Source: Tritrichomonas musculus
Taxonomy: Eukaryota > Parabasalia > Tritrichomonadida > Tritrichomonadidae
NCBI GenBank assembly: GCA_039105265.1
Contig: JAPFFF010000004.1
Location: forward strand, 1,674,001-1,738,000
Direction: 5' to 3'
Length of the DNA stretch: 64,000 nucleotides
Positions 51,436-61,217 of this stretch are shown piece after piece (position 1 is the stretch's first letter; each line of letters starts with the position of its first letter). A program made the translations under genes and the position numbers. The notes under the pieces are model-generated. The model saw nothing but the letters and a program-made list of their open reading frames with translations. It did no database searches and was not told where the DNA came from.

Positions 51436-52856
51436 AATGGAGTTGAACTTGATAAAGAAACAATGAAAAAAATTGGTGATCCCATTTCATTAATAAAAAA
51501 TCATCAAAATGAATTGGGACATGAGAGAGTTGGCGAAAATCATCATTGCATAAACAAAGAAAATAAAATAATTAGTCTCATCAAAGCAAATGCAGCCGAA
51601 ATGATGCATTGTAAACCAGAAGAAATCACAGATTTAGAACCAATATTGGCTAATATGCCGCAAGAACACGCAGAAATGGTTAGATCGATGCTATTAAATA
51701 ATCCTTATATCGAAGGAGCATGGATGACCAAATATCATGGAAAATACTATTTACAATATGCGTCTCCAGGCACAGAATTCAACATATATTCAGATGGTGT
51801 TTATGTCAGTGATAAACCTTTAGGTCCTTTCCATTTAGCTGATAATAATCTATTCTCATATTCACCAGGAGGTTTCTGCCCAGGAGCTGGCCATGGATCA
51901 ACAATGGAAGATATGCAAGGAAATTGGTGGCACACTTCTACTATGCGAATTTCAATCAATCATAATTTTAAAAGAAGAATTGGCATTTGGCCTTGTGGAT
52001 TTGACCATAATGGTGAATTATTTTGTAATCAAAGATATGGTGATTGGCCTATTAAAATTCCTTCAAAATCATCCAAAGATCCATGGGAAGAACCAGAATG
52101 GATGCTTCTTTCATATGGCAAAACTGTAACCGCCTCAACCGAAAAAAAGCAGCATCATATTCAGTTGAAGAGAATATCCAAACATGGTGGCAAACTCAGA
52201 AAAAGTCGACTCCTGCCGATCATCAGTGGTTAAAAATTGACCTTGAAAAGATTATCACTGTTAATTCTATTCAAGTCAATTTTGCAGATGAAATTGAAGA
52301 CGTCAAAATCCCTGAAAATTTGTCACTTTTTAGCACCATTGAAAAACATGGCGCACGATACATCGACGATAGAACTTTTCCTACAAGATGGCTTCTTGAA
52401 GGCAACATTGATGACGAGAACTGGTTTTTAATTAAGGACAAGTCGAAGTCTGAAACGAGTCTTGCTCACGATTTTGTCGTTATTGAAGAAGGGCGAAAAA
52501 TCAGGTTTGTCAAGCTGACTGTGTTTGAAATGCCGTATGGTCAAAGTGCCTGCGTTTCTGGATTGAGAATTTTTGGCAAAGATGAAGAAGGTGAACTTCC
52601 TTCGAAAGTTGAAAATGTGAAAGTTGAAAGATCTGATCATTTGACAATGACTGTTGAATGGCAGTGTAAAAAAGCGGTTGGATTTGAAGTCTTGTGGGGA
52701 ACTAAGCCAGATAAGCTATATCATGATTACCGCGTTTTTGGCAAGAACCGGCAGGAGATTGGTGCATTGGTGGCTGGAAGCCATTATTATGTTCGTGTTG
52801 ATTCGTTCAATGAAAGAGGAATCACACACGGCGGTGTGATTGGTGTTAATGATTAA
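51436..52856 (+). pseudogene. GH43-like glycosidase with F5/8-type C domain; 5'-truncated, one frameshift
   Basis: Open frame from 51436 (NGVELDKETMKKIGDPISLI; first ATG 51463), matching the middle of large bacterial GH43 proteins. It continues with IEGAWMTKYHGKYYLQYASPG (GH43 Glu-containing strand), GGFCPGAGHGSTMEDMQGNWW and IGIWPCGFDHNGELFCNQRYGDWPI. At a run of seven A (52142-52148) the reading frame shifts by one; afterwards the other frame carries an F5/8C carbohydrate-binding domain (DHQWLKIDLEKIITVNSIQV, ending in SGLRIFG) and a fibronectin III-like end (DHLTMTVEWQ). The N-terminal part of the propeller is missing. Family members cleave arabinose- or xylose-containing glycans. The origin is probably bacterial transfer. 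The single A difference could be a sequencing error, but the missing 5' part argues for decay. Confidence 0.75.
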
Positions 52857-52906
52857 AATGCATAATTATTTATTTATTTATATTTATAAAACAGAATGAA
52901 CAACAA

Positions 52907-52987
52907 GGTTGTTTGGCCGAGTGGTCTAAGGCGTCAGACTAAGGTTCTGGTCCGGTTTGGGCGTGGGTTCGAACCCCACAGCAACCA
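52907..52987 (+). tRNA. trnL(AAG): tRNA-Leu (anticodon AAG)
   Basis: 81 nt without CCA. Acceptor stem GGTTGTT pairs with AGCAACC. The D-arm contains the A box TGGCCGAGTGG. The anticodon arm is TCAGA-CTAAGGT-TCTGG with AAG at loop positions 3-5. A long variable arm (TCCGGTTTGGGC) is typical of type II tRNA-Leu. The T-arm is GTGGG-TTCGAAC-CCCAC with the B box. No intron. Reads CUU (and CUC after A-to-I editing). Confidence 0.95.
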
Positions 52988-52993
52988 TTTTTT
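52988..52993 (+). terminator. RNA polymerase III terminator of tRNA-Leu
   Basis: Six T directly after the discriminator base, the standard Pol III stop signal. Confidence 0.85.
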
Positions 52994-53781
52994 AACTTTT
53001 TTTGTCTCTAATTGAAGCACGTAATATGTAACAGTCTTTTCAGGATTATAACATAAAAGTATGCTTTAATAACAGAAAAGTTCTATTTGATTATGGAAAA
53101 ATTCATTTTCATAAAGGAAAGTGTAACAATTTTTTTACTATTTAATCTTTGAATTCTATTATTTATAACAAAAACGAAATTAAAATAGTATACATAAAGT
53201 ATTATCTCATATATTATCATAGTAATAGCGACTTTTAAAAAGATATTTGCATTTTTATTTTCTTTTTTCAAATAAAATCTTCTTTCTTTCAAAAAAAACA
53301 AAAGTGTTATAAATTTATTTCAAAATATCTTGAATGCACACTTTTTGAGAGAGAAAAACTCAAAAAGTGTATTCAATTCTGATATTTACGAACTACGCTC
53401 TCAAAAAGTTGTTACGAGAAATTCGTAGAATAATCCATTCAAAAATAACGGTTGTAATATATGGTCAGATTTTGAACAATTTTGGTTAATAACAAGACAT
53501 TGGCTGAGTTTTCTCCTTAACCGACATATTTTATAACTTATTTTTCACGGTATATCTTAAACTAATCATCATCTTTTTAAAATATTTACCTGATAATATT
53601 TATATTATTAATTCTAAATTATTTAATATTACTTAGATGTTTAATAAAATAACAAAAACATCATTATTATGCAAGATATATTTTCACGTAAAATTGCTTG
53701 TTATTTTTAAAGATAAAAACATTTTATATAAAAAAAATTCAATACTCCTCTTTTTGATAAAATTTTATAGCCGTTTTGACT
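52994..53781. other. 790-bp intergenic region with a stem-loop
   Basis: AT-rich, no coding frame. It holds a perfect 11-bp inverted repeat (53339-53349 CACTTTTTGAG, 53359-53369), a 9-nt loop apart; flanking TGAAT words extend it imperfectly. No tRNA or protein gene seen. Confidence 0.5.
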
Positions 53782-53786
53782 TCACT
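53782..53786 (+). promoter_or_regulatory. Initiator-like TCACT before the 129-aa gene
   Basis: TCA-C-T matches the trichomonad initiator and lies 9-13 bases before ATG 53795 in a locally GC-richer spot. Confidence 0.35.
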
Positions 53787-53794
53787 CTGCCTCT

Positions 53795-54184
53795 ATGAAA
53801 CCAGGACGACCTTGTTGTCATATCAAAGCCAAATGGATTGCCTGGTGCCAGAATGGAGAGTCAACTTTCTATGAGTTGGATGAAAAAGGCAATCTGATCA
53901 AATCATCAGATTCTGATTTCATTCACTATTCAAATCGAACTGAATCAAAAAATAATAAAAAAAAGCGAACCAAACGAAAGAATGAAGTTCCGAAGCCAGA
54001 GTCACCTATAGAAATGGTCCAGGAATCAATTCAAGAGCTAAATGTCGACAATAATCTGAATGGAGTTTTACCAAATAGCCCATTCGAAAATTTTATTGAA
54101 GACAACAATGCTTTTGACTTCTTTCAACTTCTGGATCATCTAAATGATGATACAACTCTTTTTGATCAGCTTTTCGAGTTTTAA
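53795..54184 (+). CDS. Hypothetical protein, 129 aa, with basic centre and acidic tail
   Basis: The N-terminus is MKPGRPCCHIKAKWIAWCQN, Cys- and Lys-containing, with GRP as in AT-hook-like or zinc-binding starts. A strongly basic cluster KNNKKKRTKRKNE at about residues 54-66 is a likely nuclear localisation signal. The rest is acidic and rich in Asn, Asp and Phe (DNNAFDFFQLLDHLNDDTTLFDQLFEF), like a transcription activation tail. A nuclear regulatory protein is a reasonable guess; no family recognised. Confidence 0.5.
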   Translation: MKPGRPCCHIKAKWIAWCQNGESTFYELDEKGNLIKSSDSDFIHYSNRTESKNNKKKRTKRKNEVPKPESPIEMVQESIQELNVDNNLNGVLPNSPFENFIEDNNAFDFFQLLDHLNDDTTLFDQLFEF

Positions 54185-54417
54185 AAAAAAAAAAAATTAG
54201 TTGAGCGCCTATATAAATTTCTTTTTGAGTTACCTCTAACAAGGGGTTCCTCAATTCAATTTGTTTTTATGTTAATAAACTTTGCGTTCAATTGAACTTT
54301 TCTTTTTTTTCTTTTCTAACCCATAAAAAGCTTAATATAATAGAGAAAGAGAGAGAGAAAAGCATATTATTTAGGTAATAAACAAAGTTTGAAATAATTT
54401 TGCCAAATAATGCTAAA

Positions 54418-55353
54418 TTAAATTTGAGTAGCTCCTTGCGAATCGTTGAACATATTTTGGTTTTGGGATGCATATTGTGCAGCAAGTGTAGAAGCTTCTC
54501 CAAATGCTTTTGACTTCAAACCATTCTTCTTATAATGATTCCAGCATTTGATCCAATAGTAAATAACACCAGCAACGCAAGTAGTATATGCCAAGCTAAC
54601 AACAACACCAAGAAATCCAACAAAAGAGTGCTTTCCTAAGAACAAATCGATTGTTTGAATCCAACCAACAGTGCCACCTTCTGAAATTCCTATTGTATGC
54701 CATGCGATAATTAATCCCCAAATTGCAAAAGTGAATAGGAAGCAAAAGAACGATAGACCTCTTTGCTCTTTAAGGGCTCGGTACAAAACAAAAAAGCATA
54801 CTTCATAACTAACTGGAATAAAAACAAATAAATAAACAGTAGATAAAACAAGTAAACTACCAACTGAACCTAGGGCATCTGCGCATGCAAGACAACAGAA
54901 GGAGACAATCCAATTTACTAAATAAGTTCCTGCTATAACAAGCCATAAAATAAATATTTGCTTAAGAAGTGGCTGAGAATCTGAAGGAATTTCTTGTTCT
55001 GGATAATATTTCCAAAATTTAATAAATGGAGGAAAGTTTTTAGGTCGATTGATCATACCAGCTGATTCAACAGGAATTCCATTTGCTACAAGGGATTCTT
55101 GACGAGCGATTTCCATTTCACGTCTTGCTAATTCTGCTTCTTTTGCTGATAAATCAGCATCACTAAGTTGAACCATTCCAGCAACAGGATCAACAAACCT
55201 TGAATTTGATGCAGAAGCATTTGAATAAGTTGTTGTAGATGGTTGCGGAGGCGAATAAGTTGTTGCTGTTGTAGATGGTTGTGGAATTGAGTTACTTTGT
55301 CCTTGATCTGAAGGATTTTCGAAAGGGTTGTATCCGTCTAAATCATTACTCAT
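54418..55353 (-). CDS. Secretory carrier membrane protein (SCAMP)
   Basis: 311 aa, normal SCAMP length. Cytosolic N-terminus with an NPF motif (GYNPFENP, residues 9-11), binding EH-domain endocytic proteins, then a Pro/Ser/Thr stretch and a heptad segment (AKEAELARREMEIARQE). The SCAMP hallmark NFPPFIKFWKYYPEQEIP precedes four transmembrane helices (about 130-270). The loop sequence LYRALKEQRG corresponds to the E-peptide that acts in membrane fusion. It acts in vesicle recycling between trans-Golgi, endosome and plasma membrane. The gene stands alone with its own spacer on both sides. Confidence 0.88.
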   Translation of the reverse strand: MSNDLDGYNPFENPSDQGQSNSIPQPSTTATTYSPPQPSTTTYSNASASNSRFVDPVAGMVQLSDADLSAKEAELARREMEIARQESLVANGIPVESAGMINRPKNFPPFIKFWKYYPEQEIPSDSQPLLKQIFILWLVIAGTYLVNWIVSFCCLACADALGSVGSLLVLSTVYLFVFIPVSYEVCFFVLYRALKEQRGLSFFCFLFTFAIWGLIIAWHTIGISEGGTVGWIQTIDLFLGKHSFVGFLGVVVSLAYTTCVAGVIYYWIKCWNHYKKNGLKSKAFGEASTLAAQYASQNQNMFNDSQGATQI

Positions 55354-55650
55354 TTTTATTTTCTGGAAAAATTCTACCGTAATTTTTTTAATTCAAATAT
55401 TTAGAAAAAAACTATCGTTGAATAATTCAAATTAAATAATTATCTATTCTGAAAAAAAAAAGAACTTGGCAAATACAATCTTTGTAATACATTTTTTTAT
55501 ATAAATCTTTATAGGCTTTAAAAAAACTAAGATACATTTCAAACTATTAAATTTTTATTGTTGAAAATTATCATTTTCAACTTTCAAAAAATCGTTTCAA
55601 AAAAAATTGTTTCAAAATTAAATTCTTTTTTGGTCTTCATAGTAATACAA

Positions 55651-58329
55651 ATGCTTTTTATTCTTTTATTCACCTCCTTTGCTCAAGTTGCATACTCACT
55701 TTCACCATCAGATAATCCTCTTTTTAATAAGCAATATTATCTACAAAACGAAGGAAATATTTTCAATGGTATACAAGGTGAAGATTTAAATGTTGTTCCT
55801 GTATGGAAAAAAGGAAATGCTGGTCAAGGGGTCCACATTGTTATTATTAATGATGGATGCCAGGCAAATCATACCGAACTTAAAGAAAATTTCGACTTTA
55901 ATTTATCTTATAATTATGAAACCGATTCAAATGATCCTTCATATGATCCTCGTCAGTTTATAACTAGTACTGGAACAAAATTAGCCACAATTGCAGCTGG
56001 TTCTGATAATAAAATATGCGGAATCGGAATTGCATATAAATCTTCAATCAGTTGTATTAACGTATTGACTACAAATAAAGCTCAAAAAAGTTATAAAGAT
56101 GGAATTAAACGTGATAAAAATGTTAATCGGTCAATCCGCGTTTTCCCTTCATATTCTCAATACGCTTATGGATATTGCTTTATTTCAGACTTCGATAAAA
56201 ACGAAGAGAATTTCTTTAGTAAGCTTCAGGCAATTTATATTTCTTCTGTTCGGTCAGGAGTCATTCAAGCTAACGAAGATCTTAACTTTTTATATTATCC
56301 AGCCAATCCTTACATTCTTACTTTTGCAGAAATATCTCAGAGAGGTGGTAGGACAGGCACTTCTCTTCGTGGAAATGTTATTTTGGCATCAGTTGTTACA
56401 GGAGGAAATGATTACGATTCAACTACAGCCCTTCTATCAGCATATATTTCAACAGGCGATGGATTTGGGGAAACATGCTCAGAAACCGTTTCACCAATTG
56501 GCACCGGCGGTGCAATGGCAGCAGGCGTAATTTCACTAATTTTATCAGCAACAGATGAACCACTACAACGAAATGATATAGTAGCCATTATTGCTTTAAC
56601 ATCTGCCAAAAATGATCCATATTCCAAATCATGGAAAGACAATTACGTTGGAATTAGATACTCTTCTATTTACGGATTTGGGAGATTAGATGCTGAAGCT
56701 GCTGTTACGATGGCCAGATGGTATCGCCATAAAACAAAAGTTAAAATAGAAACAGCTGAATTTATTCCAAATCAAAAAAATGATCAGGGATCTCTTCCAC
56801 TTAAAATTCCATCATTTCTTTCTGGATTTTTCGATGTTAAACTACAACTGGCAAATTCGAAAATCAAATACATTGATTTTGTTGAGCTTATTTTGAGATT
56901 TTCAATTGGTGTTTCTGATTATTCTCTCTTCAGAATTTATATCATTTCACCAATGGGAACAAAAAGGCTTGTCAAAGATATTGCACCAATTAATGAACCA
57001 GAATTACATACATATAGGATTACTGCTAGGGACTTCTTTGGAGAAACAGCAAAAGGAAATTGGACCGTAAGATTTCTTAGAGAAAATGTTGGTCCCTCTG
57101 AATATATGCTTGAAGAAATTAGCCTTCAGGTTTCAGGATATGGAGATAAAGACTTTAGTTCCCAAACTTTCAAAATGGGCTCCAACCCATTCCAAACATA
57201 TTCAAAGATTGATGCTACTCTCAGTATAACTGTCCCCAATAATTCAAGTAAAAGTGAACATAATCATCTTAACAAAAACAAAAGAAAAATAGAAAAATTG
57301 GATAAAAAATTAGGAGACAAAAGTGATGATGATGATCCAATCCGAATTCCATGCAATTCATTGTTTCACTTCAAAATAGAAACAGATGATGAAGATAATT
57401 CTACAGTAACAACAAAAGATAAACGTACGAAGAAAAAATATAGTTCTGTTCCATTTGATCTTGTCCTTACACCATATGATGAAAATGGACCTTTTGAAAG
57501 ATTTGGTATTAGTTATGCAAATGTTGATAATATATCTGCTGTTTACTGTATGTATCAAGGAGGTAAATATAAATTACGCGGAATCAACCCTGTTTATCAA
57601 GTAGCAACTAACGATGTAATCGTTGAACTTGTCAATGATGGTAGCTATGATTATTCTTCTATTGGATTTGGAGAAATTCAACAATACAGAAAGATTGAAT
57701 TTACATATTTTACTCAATCATATACTCTTATTCCAATCAACATTCTACGCAATAATAGAGAGACTCTATCAAACTACAAAGTTGGCTATATTGTTCTCGC
57801 AACTCTATGGAACATCGAAACAAATAAAATCTATGATACACAACTAACTCAGTCAATTGGTGGCTATTATATTTATAAAGACAACGTTACTTGTCCAAAA
57901 TGCATTTTGACAGTCACTCCCCTTGAAATTGAGAATGAAGAAACAAGTCAATGTAATACATTTGTTAATGCACTTTCAATTGTTGATTCAAATAGTTCAA
58001 ACTTAATGAATTCAGTCGATAAATTTGAAATTCCGTGGAATGACGTCTGCCCACTGCCAAAAGGGCTTTTGACTCCAACACCTCTTCCTTCAATCTCGCC
58101 AACATCGCAATTCACTCCAGATAAGACCTTCCCTCCAACAAGCACTTTCTCCCCAATTACACATAAGCCGCATACAAATCTAACAACAAAATTGATAATT
58201 ATTATTGTTGTTGGTACTTGCGTGTTGGTTGGACTGATAATCTTCCTCATCTTTTGGCAAGTGAGAAAGAAAATCAATATTAATCCACCAGAAACTCCTC
58301 TTTTAAGTACTAGTTCAATTAAACAATAA
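55651..58329 (+). CDS. Kexin/furin-like membrane protein with lost catalytic residues (pseudoprotease)
   Basis: 892 aa from ATG 55651 (upstream codons lack ATG); MLFILLFTSFAQVAYS is a signal peptide. The S8 kexin fold is clear: GNAGQGVHIVIINDGCQANH keeps the Asp, and CGIGIAYKSSISCINVL fits. But where HGTRCAG should stand there is TGTKLAT (His lost), and where GTSASAP should stand there is GTGGAMAAG (Ser lost, two residues shorter). A P domain follows (LILRFSIGVSDYSLFRIYII and ending KGNWTVRF), then a lysine-rich, long beta region, a Pro/Thr stalk (about 805-845) and a transmembrane helix LIIIIVVGTCVLVGLIIFL with a short tail. No frame damage. It should be a surface or Golgi binding protein, not an enzyme. 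Trichomonads have many S8 genes, and inactive copies are plausible. Confidence 0.85.
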   Translation: MLFILLFTSFAQVAYSLSPSDNPLFNKQYYLQNEGNIFNGIQGEDLNVVPVWKKGNAGQGVHIVIINDGCQANHTELKENFDFNLSYNYETDSNDPSYDPRQFITSTGTKLATIAAGSDNKICGIGIAYKSSISCINVLTTNKAQKSYKDGIKRDKNVNRSIRVFPSYSQYAYGYCFISDFDKNEENFFSKLQAIYISSVRSGVIQANEDLNFLYYPANPYILTFAEISQRGGRTGTSLRGNVILASVVTGGNDYDSTTALLSAYISTGDGFGETCSETVSPIGTGGAMAAGVISLILSATDEPLQRNDIVAIIALTSAKNDPYSKSWKDNYVGIRYSSIYGFGRLDAEAAVTMARWYRHKTKVKIETAEFIPNQKNDQGSLPLKIPSFLSGFFDVKLQLANSKIKYIDFVELILRFSIGVSDYSLFRIYIISPMGTKRLVKDIAPINEPELHTYRITARDFFGETAKGNWTVRFLRENVGPSEYMLEEISLQVSGYGDKDFSSQTFKMGSNPFQTYSKIDATLSITVPNNSSKSEHNHLNKNKRKIEKLDKKLGDKSDDDDPIRIPCNSLFHFKIETDDEDNSTVTTKDKRTKKKYSSVPFDLVLTPYDENGPFERFGISYANVDNISAVYCMYQGGKYKLRGINPVYQVATNDVIVELVNDGSYDYSSIGFGEIQQYRKIEFTYFTQSYTLIPINILRNNRETLSNYKVGYIVLATLWNIETNKIYDTQLTQSIGGYYIYKDNVTCPKCILTVTPLEIENEETSQCNTFVNALSIVDSNSSNLMNSVDKFEIPWNDVCPLPKGLLTPTPLPSISPTSQFTPDKTFPPTSTFSPITHKPHTNLTTKLIIIIVVGTCVLVGLIIFLIFWQVRKKININPPETPLLSTSSIKQ

Positions 58330-58686
58330 TGCTGTTGATTATTTAAGTATTTGAATAATAAAAATATTGTTATAAATCAATGATCACTTTTATTCTCTTT
58401 AAATATATCAATCATAGAAGATAAGAGAGATAAAAAAAAAAATAGAAATCTCTCTTTTTTTTATCTCTCAATTCATGCTAATATTTTTTTTTTTTTATGA
58501 AAAGCAATAAATGATTCCCAAATCTATCAATGAAAAAAAAATCAAAATTTTTTCATGAAAACTTTTCTGGACAATCAGTATCTAAAAAGATTTAAAAATT
58601 TTCATGAAATTAATCAATAATAATACACAAATGAAATACTTTATTTAATATAATATATTAAATTTAATAACAAAATTATAATAAAT
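58330..58686. other. Convergent intergenic region
   Basis: About 360 bp between genes whose 3' ends face each other. It contains an imperfect hairpin of AGAGAGATAAAAAAAAAA and its complement (58424-58471), which could end transcription in both directions. Confidence 0.5.
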
Positions 58687-60090
58687 TCAGCTATCATCAG
58701 GCATATTTCTTATTGCAGAATTGAAAGATTTGACCTTCATTGATGCATGAACGACATTATAAGCGCCAGGTCCTGGCACTTTATTATCAGAATCATCATC
58801 TCTATATTTGTAAGGAATAGTTAAACCTTTTCCAGGACCAAATTCAACGTTTTGATATAAATCAGGTGAAGGTGTTTCAACTTTTGCATTCTCAATCCAG
58901 TCACCAACTTTTTCAAATCGTGATTCGTGTATAAGAGGAGGTACGGCTCTTCCTTTGTCAGTAATTTTTGGATTGTAATCAGCACCAGAAGGAGTAATTT
59001 CTTTGATTTCTGAAGCTCTCTTAGATCTCGATTGAAAAACGCTTGAAGGTCGTTTAGTTTTTTTCCATTTGGGGAGTTTAATATAAGAACCAGGTCCTGG
59101 TGTTCGTAATGATTCAGCATAATCGACTTGGTGTACTGCTCTCGGCGTAGTTCCAGAAGTTGATTTAATCCATTTGATGGAGTTTTCATCATAGGCACCT
59201 GGACCTGGACTATCTGTATTGGAGTCAAAGAATTTGCGTTCCATTCGTACACCAAATGAATGGCCTGGAGGGAAATAAGATTTATCTTGATGATTATAGG
59301 TAACTGGAGATGGAGTATGTTCAGGATCAGGAAATAACTTACGTTTTTCACGATTACGAAAAGAGGAACTTGACTCCTCTTGCTGAACAGCCCATGGTTT
59401 GAGATTGATAAATGCTGGCTCACCAGTATCAATAGGAGCACTTCTTGAAAGTTCTCGTATGGCAACTGGATACTTATCACTACGCTTCATTGGCGAATAC
59501 AAACATGGATCAGGAACATTTTCTGTATTGACAAAGATTTCTCTTTTCGAATTTGAGTCCATTGATTTTCTATATTTTGTTGGAAACTCAATTGGAGTAT
59601 ATGAACCAGGGCCAATATATTCTTCACCTCTCTTTTCTTTTTTTATAGGAACCCAAGCTCCATTCTGATTAGTAGTAAAACATTCAACATCTTGTCCAAC
59701 GAAACCTGAATGAGGACGTAAAGTTTTTAACCTTTTATGATGAATTTGGCGAGAACTCGTTTTTGGCCTTCCCCAGCTTTCAACTTGTCCATAATCTGCA
59801 GGAGATGGTGTATTATTAATGGGAAATATTTTTCTTTTTGTTTCCGATTGGAATACTGATGAAACAACAATTGATGATCCAAGTGGCTTAGCCTCATATT
59901 CACCGGGTGATGGTTGTTCCAAATTTGGCTTTGGGAACAAATTGCGGTCTTGGCGACTTCCAAATGGAGCTTTCATTTTTTTTTTATTTCCCATTTTAGG
60001 AGCAATGTCGTAAGAACCTGGGCCAAGTTCTTCTGGCGTGTTTCTGATAACATTAGTAAAATTTCTGTCAGTTGTTAATGAGTAAATCAT
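58687..60090 (-). CDS. PG-rich SHIPPO-repeat (STPGR) flagellar protein, 467 aa
   Basis: At least ten short PGPGxY-type repeats are spread over the chain: LGPGSYDI, PSPGEYEAK, PSPADY, IGPGSYTP, PSPVTYN, SPGPGAYDE, RTPGPGSYIK, PSPDLYQ and KVPGPGAYNV. These sperm-tail PG-rich repeats mark proteins that bind axonemal doublet microtubules, often inside the lumen. Between them are basic, disordered linkers. No other domain. The presence of this gene fits a flagellated organism. The start ATG 60090 is the only one near the first repeat. Confidence 0.92.
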   Translation of the reverse strand: MIYSLTTDRNFTNVIRNTPEELGPGSYDIAPKMGNKKKMKAPFGSRQDRNLFPKPNLEQPSPGEYEAKPLGSSIVVSSVFQSETKRKIFPINNTPSPADYGQVESWGRPKTSSRQIHHKRLKTLRPHSGFVGQDVECFTTNQNGAWVPIKKEKRGEEYIGPGSYTPIEFPTKYRKSMDSNSKREIFVNTENVPDPCLYSPMKRSDKYPVAIRELSRSAPIDTGEPAFINLKPWAVQQEESSSSFRNREKRKLFPDPEHTPSPVTYNHQDKSYFPPGHSFGVRMERKFFDSNTDSPGPGAYDENSIKWIKSTSGTTPRAVHQVDYAESLRTPGPGSYIKLPKWKKTKRPSSVFQSRSKRASEIKEITPSGADYNPKITDKGRAVPPLIHESRFEKVGDWIENAKVETPSPDLYQNVEFGPGKGLTIPYKYRDDDSDNKVPGPGAYNVVHASMKVKSFNSAIRNMPDDS

Positions 60091-60368
60091 AAAAGCATCA
60101 AATTACGTTAAATTTTTTATAAAAAAAAAAACGTTATACAAGCTTTTAAAAAGTGGAATACCAAAATTTTTTTATTTAATTTTCACCTGAAGATTCAGCA
60201 TCAAGTAAAGTTTCATCTTTCAATCAAAACTAAATGCCCTAGTCACAGCTTATTCCACAAACACAATATTTTATCAGATGATCTCTGTTTTCGAATAGTG
60301 ATTAATCACTATTTGGAAATACCATTTTACACCCATAATATTTCAAGTTGTATAATTAAAATTAATTA

Positions 60369-61217
60369 ATGAAGCTTCTAACGTTGAATACGCATAGCCT
60401 ACAGGAAGAAAATTATTTACAGAAACTGAAACAATTTATTGATGTAATTTTAATAGAAAAGCCTGATATCATTGCGATGCAAGAAGTCAACCAGACCATC
60501 ACGGCTCCATTAGCAGGACAAGAATTGCTTACTGGATTTTACCCATGTTCTAATGAAAAGACTGCTCTACGGGAAGATAATCATGCAGCAAATACAGCCA
60601 AATTGCTCCGCGAAGCAGGTATATCTTGTTCTTGGATTTCATCAAAAATTGGTTATGAAAAATACGATGAAGGCATGGCTCTTATATGTCTTGGTGAAAA
60701 AATCATATCTACCGATTCTTTTTATATCAGTAAGATACAAGATTACCAAAACTGGAAGACTCGTAAAGTACTAGGCATACAGATAGCAAATTGCAACGAC
60801 TGGTTTTTTACCGTTCACATGGGCTGGTGGCAAGATAAAGAAGAACCTTTTTCAGAACAATGGAAACGGTTTTTTTCAAATCTTCAGAAAAAGAGGAATG
60901 AAGCCAAAAACGTTTGGCTCATGGGAGATTTTAACAGTCCTTCTGAAATAAGAAATCAAGGTTATGACCTAATAAAAAGTGACGGTTGGTACGATACGTA
61001 CTCAATTTCAGAAGAAAAAGATAACGGTTTTACCGTTAAAGGATCTATTGACGGTTGGAAAACTTTTTCTGAAGATTACAAACAAGTTCATGATGGAATG
61101 CGTATTGACCACATCTGGTGCTGTAATCAAGTTAATGTGAAGAGCTCAAGAGTCATTTTTAATGGAAATAATGGACCTGTTGTATCTGACCATTTTGGAG
61201 TGATTATTGAAATATGA
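60369..61217 (+). CDS. Endonuclease/exonuclease/phosphatase (EEP) family hydrolase, bacterial type
   Basis: 282 aa, one EEP domain. Visible catalytic motifs in order: LTLNTHS (Asn), IAMQEVNQ (metal-binding Glu), FTVHMGWW (His), LMGDFNSPSE (Asp/Asn), and SDHFGVIIEI (final Asp-His), plus DGMRIDHIWC. All key residues are present, so it should be active on a phosphodiester substrate (nucleic acid, sphingomyelin or inositol phosphate; not decidable). Without signal peptide. The compact, intron-free, domain-only form is like Firmicutes proteins, so transfer from bacteria is likely. The ATG at 60369 begins the core strand directly. Confidence 0.85.
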   Translation: MKLLTLNTHSLQEENYLQKLKQFIDVILIEKPDIIAMQEVNQTITAPLAGQELLTGFYPCSNEKTALREDNHAANTAKLLREAGISCSWISSKIGYEKYDEGMALICLGEKIISTDSFYISKIQDYQNWKTRKVLGIQIANCNDWFFTVHMGWWQDKEEPFSEQWKRFFSNLQKKRNEAKNVWLMGDFNSPSEIRNQGYDLIKSDGWYDTYSISEEKDNGFTVKGSIDGWKTFSEDYKQVHDGMRIDHIWCCNQVNVKSSRVIFNGNNGPVVSDHFGVIIEI

